Assembly: GCF_001667925.1 (NCBI RefSeq)
Contig: NZ_LZJR01000096.1
Coordinates: 186,001-250,000, forward strand
Direction of reading: 5' to 3'
From: Mycobacterium sp. E2479
GTDB taxonomy: Bacteria; Actinomycetota; Actinomycetes; Mycobacteriales; Mycobacteriaceae
DNA length: 64,000 bases
Shown: piece by piece, positions 8,068-17,562 of the stretch
How the letters are laid out: each line of letters starts with the position of its first letter
Position numbering within the stretch: position 1 is the first letter of the stretch
Translations under genes and position numbers: made by a program
The notes under the pieces: generated by a model
Seen by the model: the letters and a program-made list of their open reading frames with translations, nothing else
What the model was told of the DNA's origin: nothing
Database searches by the model: none

Positions 8068-9587
8068 CGCAGTGGCTCGCCCCACCGGACCTGCTCGCGG
8101 AGTCTGGCCTTGAGCAGTTTGCCGCCGGCATTGCGCGGCAGCGCATCATCGACCACCGTGACATATTGCGGCACTTTGAAATCGGCCAGCCGGCCGCTGC
8201 AGTGGTCGAGCACCGCCGGAACGTCGATCTCGTCACCGCCGCCGAACAACACCGCCCCCACCTTCTCCCCCATGACGTCGTCGGGAACCCCGAGCACGCA
8301 GGCGTCGGCCACGCGGGGCGCCGCCAGCAGCACCGCCTCCACCTCGACGCTGGAGACGTTCTCACCACCGCGATTGATGATGTCCTTGAGCCGGTCGACG
8401 ATGTACACCCGGCCCGCATCGTCGACGCGCACCACGTCGCCGGTGCGCAGCCAGCCGTCCGCGAAGGTCGTGGCGGTGGCCTCCGGCCGATTCCAGTAGC
8501 CGGTGGTCACGTTGGCACCCCGCGCCACCAGCTCCCCCACACCGGGGTCGTCGCCGATCGGGATCACCCCGAGGTCCACCGAGGGCACCGCATAGCCGAC
8601 GGAGTCGGCGTGCTCGACGGCCTCGCTGTCGGGCAGCGCGGTCATCAACGATGCGGTCTCCGTCATGCCATAGCCGTTGAACACCGTGGCGTGGCCAAAT
8701 GCGTTTTTCACCGACCGCACCAGCGACGGGGGGATCGGCGCGCCGCCGTAGCCCACCCACCGCACGTTCGACACATCCAGCGCGGCAAACGCGCTGTGCC
8801 GCAACAACAACGAGTAGACCGCCGGGACTGTGACCATGACCGAAATGCGCTCGGCGGTCAGCGTGGTGAGCAACGCATCCAGGTTGAGCGCCGGCATGAT
8901 CACCGAGGCTCCCCCGAGCCGTGCGGCGGCCAGCAGTTGGGTGTTGCATCCCGTCACGTGGAACAGCGGTACCGAGATGAGCGTGCGCATCGCCTCGCCG
9001 AGATCCCGTGGCTGTTGCAGACAGCGAATCGCGTTTTCGGTGTTGGTCAGGAACGCCTCGTGCGTGGTCGGCACCCCCTTGGGATGGCCGGTGGTGCCGG
9101 ACGTGTAGAACAGCGCTGCCGCGTCGGCGCGCCCGAGTTGCTCGGTCACGTACGGCCGTCCGTCCGGCAGCGCGGCGTCCGGCGCCAGATCCACCTGCGC
9201 ACCGGAGTCGGACAGGACGAACTCGACCTCGGGCTGCGCCGATCGCGTATTGACCGCCACCACAACGCCGCCGGCCATCACCGTGCCCCAGAACGCCAGC
9301 GCCCAGTGGATGCCGGCGGGGTAACGCACCGCGACGCGGTCGCCCGGCTTCAGGCCACCCGCGCGCAGCCCACCGGCCACTCGCGCCGCGCGATCCCACA
9401 GCTGCCGGTACGTCAGCCGCCCACCGCCCAGCTCCACCAGGGCCTCGGCGTCCGGTCGGACGTCGACCTGTTCGGCGAGCATGTCCAGCAGCGTGGCGGG
9501 CAGCTCGTCATAGCGCGGAATGCCGTCGCGGCCGCGTGATACGCCGGTCGTCGCGAAGGGATTGCGGTCGCGGGGAATTTCGATCAC
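8064..9587 (-). CDS. Fatty acyl-CoA synthetase (FadD-type AMP-dependent ligase)
   Basis: 507 residues, GTG start at 9585-9587. ANL-superfamily motifs: P-loop YTSGTTGHPKG near residue 185, FHVTGCN, the aromatic/adenylate motif NGYGMTETA, GWLRTGD, hinge region DRLKDIINRGGENV and the C-terminal catalytic Lys in PRNAGGKLLK. It activates a carboxylic acid to acyl-AMP and then acyl-CoA. Its stop overlaps the start of the fused acyl-CoA carboxylase, implying that the two enzymes act in sequence on the same acyl group. It diverges from a thioesterase gene with only 44 bases between starts, so the two promoters must overlap. Confidence 0.93.
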   Translation of the reverse strand: MIEIPRDRNPFATTGVSRGRDGIPRYDELPATLLDMLAEQVDVRPDAEALVELGGGRLTYRQLWDRAARVAGGLRAGGLKPGDRVAVRYPAGIHWALAFWGTVMAGGVVVAVNTRSAQPEVEFVLSDSGAQVDLAPDAALPDGRPYVTEQLGRADAAALFYTSGTTGHPKGVPTTHEAFLTNTENAIRCLQQPRDLGEAMRTLISVPLFHVTGCNTQLLAAARLGGASVIMPALNLDALLTTLTAERISVMVTVPAVYSLLLRHSAFAALDVSNVRWVGYGGAPIPPSLVRSVKNAFGHATVFNGYGMTETASLMTALPDSEAVEHADSVGYAVPSVDLGVIPIGDDPGVGELVARGANVTTGYWNRPEATATTFADGWLRTGDVVRVDDAGRVYIVDRLKDIINRGGENVSSVEVEAVLLAAPRVADACVLGVPDDVMGEKVGAVLFGGGDEIDVPAVLDHCSGRLADFKVPQYVTVVDDALPRNAGGKLLKARLREQVRWGEPLR

Positions 9588-9631
9588 AGCATGCCCGGTC
9601 CTTACTAATCCGGTGTCCTATCGTGATAGCG

Positions 9632-10465
9632 GTGACGATCGAGGATTCCGCCATCATGCCCGAGGCGTTCTTCACTGTAGACGGCGACTCCTATGTTCCG
9701 GGCCAGCTGACGCAAGGCCCGTGGGGCGCGGCGATGGGCGGCCAGATCGTGGGGGGCCTGTTGGGTTGGGGCATAGAGCAATCCGGCATCGATCCGGACC
9801 TGCAACCTGCCCGCTTCACGGTTGACTTGTTGCGCCCGGCCGCGCTGGAGCCGGTGCAGATCCAGACCTCGGTGCAGCGCGAGGGTCGGCGCATCAAGCT
9901 GGTCGACGGCAGCCTGATCCAGAACGGCACCGTCGTCGCCCGGGCCAGCACGCTGTTCCTGCGTCGCGGTGCTCATCCCGACGGGCAGGTGTGGTCGTCG
10001 CCGACGCAGATGCCGCCGCTCCCGGGATCCTCGGACGGCTTTCCCGCCCAGATGCCGTTTCTCATCTGGGGGTATGGCGCGACGTCGCAAGGCAGCCCGG
10101 GAATTGCCGCAGGCGAATGGGAGCAGAACCACTCCCAGAAGTTTGCCTGGGCGCGACTGTTTCGGCCGATGGTGCACGGGCACCCGCTGACGCCGTTCAC
10201 CCGTCTGGCCTTCGCCGGCGACATCACCAGTTCGCTCACCCATTGGGGCACCGCTGGATTGCGCTACATCAACGCCGACTACACCGTCACCGCGAGCCGA
10301 TTGCCCGACGGGGAATTCCTCGGTCTGGCCGCCCAGAGCCACTACGCCACAGCCGGGGTCGCCACCGGTGCTGCGACCCTGTTCGACCAGCACGGGCCGA
10401 TCGGTACCAGCTCGGCGCTGGCCCTGGCTCAACCGGCCGACGCCTTCAAACCGACCTACGCCTAG
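9632..10465 (+). CDS. Thioesterase family protein (TesB-like double hot-dog)
   Basis: About 277 residues if the GTG at 9632 (VTIEDSAIMPEAFF) is used; GTG 9623 and ATG 9656 are also possible. The N-terminal hot-dog contains the GPWGAAMGGQIVGGLL helix signature of acyl-CoA thioesterase-II-like proteins, followed by FTVDLLRPA and a second hot-dog ending DQHGPIGTSSALALAQ. Such enzymes hydrolyse acyl-CoA to free acid and CoA. It is divergent from the acyl-CoA synthetase, so it could release product or salvage CoA in the same lipid pathway; that link is inferred from position only. Confidence 0.75.
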   Translation: MTIEDSAIMPEAFFTVDGDSYVPGQLTQGPWGAAMGGQIVGGLLGWGIEQSGIDPDLQPARFTVDLLRPAALEPVQIQTSVQREGRRIKLVDGSLIQNGTVVARASTLFLRRGAHPDGQVWSSPTQMPPLPGSSDGFPAQMPFLIWGYGATSQGSPGIAAGEWEQNHSQKFAWARLFRPMVHGHPLTPFTRLAFAGDITSSLTHWGTAGLRYINADYTVTASRLPDGEFLGLAAQSHYATAGVATGAATLFDQHGPIGTSSALALAQPADAFKPTYA

Positions 10466-10510
10466 GCGGGCACCCTGGACTCGCGAACCGATTCACGGGA
10501 GCCTTGACTG

Positions 10511-11002
10511 GTGAGCCACCGCGTTCCGGACCGTCGCCTCGCGGCGGCCGCCGTCTCCTTCCTCGGCTATACCGCGGTGATGCTCGTGCTGGAACATCGC
10601 ATGCGCCGCAGCGGCGGGCCGGGGATCATCGCATTCGAGTTGGCCGGCAGTGCATCTCGGGCCGAAGACATCATGAGCCGGTGGGGAAGCGACGGTCAGC
10701 GGGCCGCACGCCTGTCGCTGTGGCTCGACTTCGGTTACATGGCCACCTACGGCGTATTGACGGCGCTACTGGTCGACCGCGCGCGCCGGCGGCGCGGCCA
10801 CCCGGCCGGTTTGCCCGCCGCGGCGCTCGTCGCCGTCGCGGGTGATGCGGTGGAGGGGGTCTCACTGCTGAGCGTGCTGCGCGGGAGGCGTATCGGCGTG
10901 CATGCCCGGCGCGCACAGGTCGCCGCGCTGGTCAAGTTCGCGGCCCTGGTGGGGGCGCTGGGATACGTCGCGGGGGGCATCAGGCCGTCGAGACCCGACT
11001 AG
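10511..11002 (+). CDS. Small integral membrane protein, function unknown
   Basis: 163 residues from a GTG start. Four hydrophobic stretches can be seen at roughly residues 9-27 (LAAAAVSFLGYTAVMLVLE), 71-90, 100-118 and 136-157, separated by Arg-rich loops (RARRRRG, RGRRIGVHARRAQ), which fits a four-helix membrane protein with positive cytoplasmic loops. No family motif is recognised. It starts 45 bases after the thioesterase and may share its transcript. Its TAG overlaps the TAG of the convergent flavodoxin-like gene inside one CTAG. Confidence 0.65.
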   Translation: MSHRVPDRRLAAAAVSFLGYTAVMLVLEHRMRRSGGPGIIAFELAGSASRAEDIMSRWGSDGQRAARLSLWLDFGYMATYGVLTALLVDRARRRRGHPAGLPAAALVAVAGDAVEGVSLLSVLRGRRIGVHARRAQVAALVKFAALVGALGYVAGGIRPSRPD

Positions 11003-11462
11003 TCCATCAGCTGTGCCGCGATGGTCGCCCCGAGCTCCCAGCACGCTTGCAACTCATCCTTGCTTGGTTTGCCCGAAACGATCACGGTCTCTGCGGCTTT
11101 GGACCACCCGAGCCCGGTGGTGATGGTGTCGACGGCACGCTCGGCGCCCTCGGTGCCCTCGTTGCCGTGCAGGTACAGCCCGAACGGTCGCCCTCGCGTC
11201 GAGTCGAGCAGTTGGTAGTAGGCACAGTCGAACGCGTGCTTGAGGGCACCCGAGATGTAGCCGAGGTTTGCCGGGGTGCCCAGCAGGTAGCCGTCGGCGG
11301 CCAGCATCTCGGCCGGCGAGACCGTCAGCGCCGGTCGCCGCAGTACCTCGACGCCCTCGATGTCGGGGTCGGTGGCGCCGGAGACCACGGCCTCGAACAT
11401 CTCGTGGGTGTGCGGCGACGGCGTGTGATGCACGATCAGCAGCGTCTTGCTCGGTGTTTCGC

Positions 11463-11466
<4 letters not shown>
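10999..11466 (-). CDS. Flavodoxin/NADPH-FMN reductase-like protein (Rv2771c-type)
   Basis: 155 residues. The N-terminal strand and phosphate loop LLIVHHTPSPHTHEMFEAV, the DGYLLGTPANLGYISGALKHAFD segment and LYLHGNEGTEGAERAV fit the flavodoxin fold that binds FMN. It probably performs one- or two-electron transfer with quinones or an unknown partner. It is the last gene of a dapB-membrane protein-flavodoxin operon whose three genes overlap by 4 bases each, the same order I know from M. tuberculosis Rv2773c-Rv2771c. Confidence 0.8.
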
Positions 11467-12700
<1,234 letters not shown>

Positions 12701-12739
12701 TTATTTCATGACAACTCGGACGGGGGTTTCGCGCGCCGA

Positions 12740-13297
12740 TCAGGTGTGGACGATCCAGCCCGCCTCGGTGTAGGGAGCGGGTTGTTCGGGATCGTTGATC
12801 GTGATGTACAGGTCGCCTCCCGTCGGCATGACGAAGCCGACGAATCCATGCGCGGTCTGCCCGTCGTGCAGGCCGCCCGCTTGCAGCGCGGGCATCTTGT
12901 TCAGCCTCCGGTAGTCGACCGCAAGCGATGACGGCTGGGGCGCGTCGACGGGATGGGTCCATGGCTGATCGCCGCCGCCGTATCCGGCGAACATATAGCG
13001 CTGGTCGAACTGGAAGAACCGGTGGGACGTCGCGGTGATAGTCAGTTCCACCACGTTGCAGGCAGAGTCAGGCGTCGGACTCGCAAAATGAGAGGCGCAC
13101 CCCGGCGGTAACCACGTCGCACTGTCGACGGTGATGTCGGCGGTCGCGCCGCCGGCCGACCGCGCATGCACGGGCACGCCCAGCTGACCGATCGGGAACG
13201 GTGGACTCTCGGCCGCGGGCTCAGCCGAACCAGAGGGGCACGAGGATGCGGCGATGACCACGGCGGCTGCCGCATTTACAAATCCCGCGCGCACCAC
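12740..13297 (-). CDS. Secreted or lipid-anchored protein, function unknown
   Basis: 185 residues from a GTG start. A signal sequence (FVNAAAAVVIAASSC) ends in a Cys that could be a weak lipobox; PSGSAEPAAESPP follows. The mature part looks beta-rich (ADITVDSATWLPPGC, CNVVELTITATSHRF, GDLYITINDPE) with two further Cys, resembling small mycobacterial beta-sandwich secreted proteins such as the MPT63/DUF1942 group, but I cannot assign a family with confidence. It is monocistronic, upstream of dapB on the same strand. Confidence 0.65.
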   Translation of the reverse strand: MVRAGFVNAAAAVVIAASSCPSGSAEPAAESPPFPIGQLGVPVHARSAGGATADITVDSATWLPPGCASHFASPTPDSACNVVELTITATSHRFFQFDQRYMFAGYGGGDQPWTHPVDAPQPSSLAVDYRRLNKMPALQAGGLHDGQTAHGFVGFVMPTGGDLYITINDPEQPAPYTEAGWIVHT

Positions 13298-13415
13298 GTG
13301 AGATTACCCGCAGCGTTGCTCGGAAAAACAGGGAACTGTCTGATGCCGGCGGCATGCCAGCCCGTTTGCGCAAGTGGAGCACGTTCAGCGAGACGGCTTG
13401 CCGCCGGCGGAAGGT

Positions 13416-14498
13416 CTACTTCTTGAAGCGCCCGGCGAACCCGCGCAGCGGTAGGTCGGCGCTGGTGATGAGCCCCGGTGGCGCCGCGACCACCGACTTG
13501 ATCGAAGCAAGCGCCGGCATGCCGGTGACGGTCATGCCGATCGAGGCGAAGTTGTCCGGGTTGGACAGATCGACGCCGGGCTTGGGGAAGATCATGTGCT
13601 TGTTGTAGATGCAGGGGTCGCCCTGGATCTGAGTGATGTAGCAGCCCTTGATGTTCCAGCTGGGATCGGTGTGGGGAGTCATCTGCCATTCCAGGTGCGT
13701 TTCCACCCGCGGCACGCCGTCGACCATGCCTTGGTACTTGATGTAGTTACCGCCCAGCGAACCCTTGGGCAGCGTGTACCACCCCAGGTCAACATCCTTG
13801 GTGCACGCGCCCAGCTCGTAGCTGAACTTGACCTCATCCAGCCGCAGGTCGAAGCAGTCGGCCATCATGTACACGCTGTCGGCGAACACGCGGGTGTACT
13901 TCTCCAGCTTCGAGGGGATTTCGGGGTCGTCAACCGGCTGGCCGTAACCCACCTCGATCCAGGTGTCCTTGGAGTGGTGGCACGACACGTCGACGGATTC
14001 GATCGTGGTGACGTTCTGGATCTCGGCGACGTCGGCCGAGCACACCACGCCCAGGATCTGGTTCAGCCCCGGGTTCATCCCGGTGCCGTAGAACGTGGCG
14101 CCGCCCTTCTCGCAGGCTTCTTGCAGCAACTGAGTCACCGGCTTGCCTGACGGGTGCGGGTGATTCTTGTCGCGGTGCCAGCCGGTGATCCAGTCGGCGG
14201 TGGTGACGATATTGACGCCCGCCTCAAGCACTTTGACGTAGAGGTCCTCGTCGGGGAACACGCCGTGGAACGTCAGCACATCGGGCTTGGCGGCGATGAT
14301 CTCCTCGACCGTGCCGGTGAACGCGACCCCGTTGGGCGCCAGCCCTGCATACTCTCCGGTGTCCTTACCGACTTTCTCCGACGAATAGCAATGCACGCCA
14401 ACGAGTTCGATGTCGGGTTGGGCGGCGATCCGCTTGATCATCTCCGAGCCGACGTTGCCGCTGCCGACCTGAAAGACACGGATCGGTGCTGTGCTCAT
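13416..14498 (-). CDS. NAD(P)-dependent dehydrogenase with DapB-like N-terminal domain
   Basis: 360 residues from MSTAPIRVFQVGSGNVGSEM; the ATG overlaps the stop of the Rieske oxygenase (ATGA), which decides the start. GSGNVGSEMI is the Rossmann loop; residues up to ~140 match the dihydrodipicolinate-reductase N-terminal fold, and the rest (YGTGMNPGLNQILGVV, DVSCHHSKDTW) matches the amine/amino-acid dehydrogenase-like family found widely in mycobacteria. The reaction is unknown. Coupling to a Rieske oxygenase suggests it handles the oxygenase product or supplies reductant, rather than acting in lysine synthesis. Confidence 0.82.
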   Translation of the reverse strand: MSTAPIRVFQVGSGNVGSEMIKRIAAQPDIELVGVHCYSSEKVGKDTGEYAGLAPNGVAFTGTVEEIIAAKPDVLTFHGVFPDEDLYVKVLEAGVNIVTTADWITGWHRDKNHPHPSGKPVTQLLQEACEKGGATFYGTGMNPGLNQILGVVCSADVAEIQNVTTIESVDVSCHHSKDTWIEVGYGQPVDDPEIPSKLEKYTRVFADSVYMMADCFDLRLDEVKFSYELGACTKDVDLGWYTLPKGSLGGNYIKYQGMVDGVPRVETHLEWQMTPHTDPSWNIKGCYITQIQGDPCIYNKHMIFPKPGVDLSNPDNFASIGMTVTGMPALASIKSVVAAPPGLITSADLPLRGFAGRFKK

Positions 14499-15502
14499 TG
14501 GCTTACGCCTTCCTGCGATGCGAACGCCTCGGGATAGAACTGCTTGGCCCACTTGCGAATTGCGGTGAAACCTTCGTACTCGTCGGCGGCCAAAGCCGGC
14601 GGATCCGAATAACGCTGGTGCTGCCAGATCTCGATGTCCTGCTCGAACTGGCGGATGACTTCGCGCCCGAACTCGTCCGCCCTGGCGGCGGCGCGGTCCT
14701 GGTCTTTGTGCGGCGTCCGGCCGATGTAGACCATGAACCGCACGTCCGAGGAGAACTCGTCGACCGGCGTGATCGCCGAGATGGTGCGGTTGTCGATCAT
14801 GCCCCAGCTCTTGGTCACCGCGATGCCCAATCCGCCGTTGATGGCCTGCACGCCGCTGTTGACGTCCTCGATCAACTGGGCGTCGTCGCCCGCGAAGGTG
14901 ATGGTGAAGTCGACATAGGACACCGGCCCGGCGAAGTCGTGGCGGGTGAACACCGGCACGATCGGGGTGTTGTGCACGTACTTGAAGTGCGCGAAATCCA
15001 CCCCGTTTTCCAACACGTATTGCGGGTGCAGTTCGAGGGTCTCGCGGTACAGCCGCTGCTGCGGGTAGTAGTCGGCCGCGCTGCTGCCGTCCTCGAACGC
15101 GGCGAACACGTCCGGCGCGTCGAAATAGGGCTCGCGGCGGTCCACGTCGTGCCAGATGTACACCGACGCGTTGCGCTCGACCACCGGGTAGGTGCGAATG
15201 CGGCGGCCACGGTTGGGCCGATCCTGGTACGGGATGCAGACGTTGCGGCCGTCGGCGCTCCACTGCCACCCGTGGAACGGGCACTGCAGTGTCTCGCCGA
15301 CGACCTTGCCGCCATAGCCCAGGTGCGCGCCCAGGTGCTCGCAGTAGGCGTTCATCACCGTGAGCTCGCCGGATTCGGCACGCCAGGCGACCATCTCCTG
15401 GCCGAAGTACTTCATCTTGTGCACGTCGCCGACGCCGATCTCGTCGGACCAGGCGACCTGGAACCAGCCGGTCGGTGTCATCGACAACGGTGGCTTAGCC
15501 AT
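14495..15502 (-). CDS. Rieske non-heme iron oxygenase, KshA-like
   Basis: 335 residues from MAKPPLSMTPTGWFQ. The Rieske [2Fe-2S] site is CEH ... CPFH in residues ~50-75. The mononuclear iron site is visible in NGVDFAHFKYVHN (D-x2-H-x4-H), a pattern shared with 3-ketosteroid 9-alpha-hydroxylase oxygenase components and related terminal oxygenases. It inserts oxygen into a hydrophobic ring substrate and needs an external reductase; the FNR/ferredoxin reductase 1-2 kb away (16474-17550) is a possible partner. A TetR repressor diverges from it, with a palindrome between the two starts. Confidence 0.85.
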   Translation of the reverse strand: MAKPPLSMTPTGWFQVAWSDEIGVGDVHKMKYFGQEMVAWRAESGELTVMNAYCEHLGAHLGYGGKVVGETLQCPFHGWQWSADGRNVCIPYQDRPNRGRRIRTYPVVERNASVYIWHDVDRREPYFDAPDVFAAFEDGSSAADYYPQQRLYRETLELHPQYVLENGVDFAHFKYVHNTPIVPVFTRHDFAGPVSYVDFTITFAGDDAQLIEDVNSGVQAINGGLGIAVTKSWGMIDNRTISAITPVDEFSSDVRFMVYIGRTPHKDQDRAAARADEFGREVIRQFEQDIEIWQHQRYSDPPALAADEYEGFTAIRKWAKQFYPEAFASQEGVSQ

Positions 15503-15577
15503 CGAGCCCTGCCATGTGAGCTGCCCTCCCTCGCGTAGGAATGATAGGCCGCACCGGGAGAAAATCAAAGTACCCTC

Positions 15578-15593
15578 TATGAAACTGTTCATA
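15578..15593. promoter_or_regulatory. Candidate TetR operator between Rieske and TetR genes
   Basis: Perfect inverted repeat TATGAA-ACTG-TTCATA in the 121-base gap between divergent starts, 30 bases before the TetR start and 75 before the oxygenase start. Its size, placement and A/T-rich arms in GC-rich DNA fit an autoregulatory TetR operator. Binding is inferred. Confidence 0.5.
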
Positions 15594-15623
15594 CCGCCGC
15601 GCGTCAGTGGATAGGATCGGCGG

Positions 15624-16274
15624 ATGACCCGTCAGAGCAGCGCGGCCGGCGTTGCGGGCCGGCGCCCCAATCGGCGGGGCAACGCGACCCGCGAAAGCAT
15701 GCTCGAGGCGGCGTTACGCTCGCTGGCCTCCGGCGAGCGGGGCTCGGTCTCCGCCAACCGCATCGCCAAGGACATCGGCGCCACGTGGGGAGCGGTCCAG
15801 TACCAGTTCGGCGACACCGATGGGTTCTGGGCCGCCGTGCTGCACCGCACCGCGGAACGCCGCGCCGCGACCTTCTCGACGCTGTCCACACCCGTCTCGC
15901 CGGATGCGCCGCTGCGCGAGCGGGTCGGCGCCATCATCGATACCCTCTACCGCGGCCTGGCGTCCCCGGATTCACGGGCGATCGAAAACCTGCGGGCCGC
16001 GTTGCCGCGTGATCCCCAGGAGCTCGAGCGGCTCTACCCGCGCACCGCCGCCGAGCTGTTTTCCTGGGGCAAAAGCTGGCTGCAGACCTGCCAGCACGCC
16101 TTTGCCGGTCTGTCCGTCGATCCGGATCGGGTTCGTGAGGTCGCCGCCCTTATCCCCGGTGCGATGCGCGGCCTGGTCTCGGAGCGTCAGCTGGGTTCCT
16201 ATGCCGACCTCGACATGGCGCGCCGGGGTCTGACCAACGCCCTGGCCGCCTACCTCGAGCAGTCGCGGCCGTAA
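15624..16274 (+). CDS. TetR-family transcriptional regulator
   Basis: 216 residues. An N-terminal tetR helix-turn-helix (NATRESMLEAALRSLAS, then SVSANRIAKDIGATWGAVQYQFGD) is followed by a helical ligand domain with no recognisable effector motif. The gene diverges from the Rieske oxygenase operon and probably represses it and itself through the palindrome at 15578-15593. Its TAA overlaps the ATG of the decayed GNAT gene (TAATG), so the two were once a translationally coupled pair. Confidence 0.88.
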   Translation: MTRQSSAAGVAGRRPNRRGNATRESMLEAALRSLASGERGSVSANRIAKDIGATWGAVQYQFGDTDGFWAAVLHRTAERRAATFSTLSTPVSPDAPLRERVGAIIDTLYRGLASPDSRAIENLRAALPRDPQELERLYPRTAAELFSWGKSWLQTCQHAFAGLSVDPDRVREVAALIPGAMRGLVSERQLGSYADLDMARRGLTNALAAYLEQSRP

Positions 16275-16473
16275 TGGCCGACGTCACGATCCGCGTTGCC
16301 ACGTCAAGTGATTCGCCGATGTGGCCGCGCTGCACTATCCGGTGTGGCGGCGATCCTGGTCCGGGATACTGCCGGACCAGGTACTCGACGCGCTCACGTC
16401 GCCGAAGGCCTTGGCCGTGCTGCTCTATCCCCGAGACCTCAGCCGCCCTGGTTGGCCCCACTGTGCTACCGCC
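16274..16473 (+). pseudogene. GNAT acetyltransferase remnant with frameshift and truncation
   Basis: Starts as MADVTIRVATSSDS and then changes frame near 16315: the next reading frame gives DVAALHYPVWRRSWSGILPDQVLDAL, a typical GNAT N-terminal region. Inserting one G in the run ttcgccgatg would restore a continuous frame. The homology then ends where the convergent reductase gene begins, so most of the acetyl-CoA-binding half is gone. By position it may be the decayed counterpart of M. tuberculosis Rv2775; this identity is from memory of gene order. Confidence 0.7.
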
Positions 16474-17550
16474 TCAGGCGTCGATGACCACCCGCTCACC
16501 GTCGGCGCGCGAAACGCACACCAGCATGCCGTCGTCGCCCGGGTCGGCGCGGCCACGGTGATCCACTTGTCCGGCAAGCACTTTGACCCGGCATGTCCCG
16601 CAGAATCCTTGCCGGCACGAGTATGGGGTGGTCGGGTCCCTATCGAGCATCACTTCGAGCGCGGTGCGATTCGCCGGTACCGCAAGCAGCTGCCCTGATC
16701 GTGCGAGCTCCAGCTTGAACGGCACGCCGTCGACGACGGGTGCCGGGCTGAACCTTTCGTAATGCAGTGGCGCACCAGCATGCTCGTCGCGGGCGATGCG
16801 GACGGCTTCCAGCATGGCGCTGGGCCCGCAGACGTAAACGGCGGTCGCCGGTCCCGCCCCGTCCAACAGCTCCGCCACGGTGGCAAAGCGGCCGTGCTCG
16901 TCGTCGGCCCACACCGTCACCCGGTCCGGCCCCAGCGACACGACCTCGTCTAGCAGTGGCATGTACTCGCGGCTGCGGCCGGTGTAGATTGCGCGCCAAT
17001 TGATTCCGCGCTGCGCCGCCACCTGGATCATCGGCAGGATGGGCGTCACGCCGATGCCGCCGATGACGAACAGAACGTCCCGCTCGGCGGTGCCGAGGTA
17101 GAACGCGTTGCGCGGACCTTCGAACGACAGCGTGTCGCCCACATCGAACGTCTCATGCATCTCGATGGATCCGCCTCCGCCGTCGGCGATCCGGCGAACG
17201 GCGATGCGGTATTCGGTGCGCCGCCCGGGCGCACCGCACAACGAGTACTGCCGGCGCCGGCCCGAGGGCAGCAGCACGTCGATATGGCCGCCGGGCGTCC
17301 AGGATGGAAGCAGCCCGCCGTCGGGGTCGGCCAGGGTCAACGCGACGACGTCTGGCGCGGCCATCTCGCGCTTGGTCACCACCGCGGTCAGCTTGCGCTG
17401 CACCGGTTTCACCCGCGACGGCGACCACCGTGACAGCGTGGCAAAGCCTTCGAACACCGCCCGGACGCCCCACAGCAACGACCCGAATCGGTCGTGGTCA
17501 CGCCGTCCGTACAGGTCGGCGGGTCTGCTGGCCCAAATGCTCTCCGGCAT
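16474..17550 (-). CDS. FNR-type oxidoreductase with C-terminal [2Fe-2S] ferredoxin (Rv2776c-like)
   Basis: 358 residues. Phthalate-dioxygenase-reductase layout: FMN/FAD-binding barrel (RRQYSLCGAPG), NAD-binding domain (VIGGIGVTPILPMIQ; YVCGPSAMLEAV) and C-terminal plant-type ferredoxin with C-x4-C-x2-C in CRQGFCGTCRVKV plus a fourth Cys in MLVCVSR. It takes electrons from NAD(P)H to an oxygenase. It is the last gene of an operon with an EphD-like fusion protein (12-base gap) and a ferritin-like hydrolase. The Rieske oxygenase or the diiron-like partner are the obvious acceptors nearby. Confidence 0.88.
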   Translation of the reverse strand: MPESIWASRPADLYGRRDHDRFGSLLWGVRAVFEGFATLSRWSPSRVKPVQRKLTAVVTKREMAAPDVVALTLADPDGGLLPSWTPGGHIDVLLPSGRRRQYSLCGAPGRRTEYRIAVRRIADGGGGSIEMHETFDVGDTLSFEGPRNAFYLGTAERDVLFVIGGIGVTPILPMIQVAAQRGINWRAIYTGRSREYMPLLDEVVSLGPDRVTVWADDEHGRFATVAELLDGAGPATAVYVCGPSAMLEAVRIARDEHAGAPLHYERFSPAPVVDGVPFKLELARSGQLLAVPANRTALEVMLDRDPTTPYSCRQGFCGTCRVKVLAGQVDHRGRADPGDDGMLVCVSRADGERVVIDA

Positions 17551-17562
17551 TGAAACGGTCCC

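Noticed and set aside
13416-15284. A 622-residue open frame joining the DapB-like dehydrogenase to an upstream Arg/Pro-rich stretch
   Set aside because: The upstream part is the Rieske oxygenase read in another frame; the ATGA overlap at 14495-14498 gives the real start.
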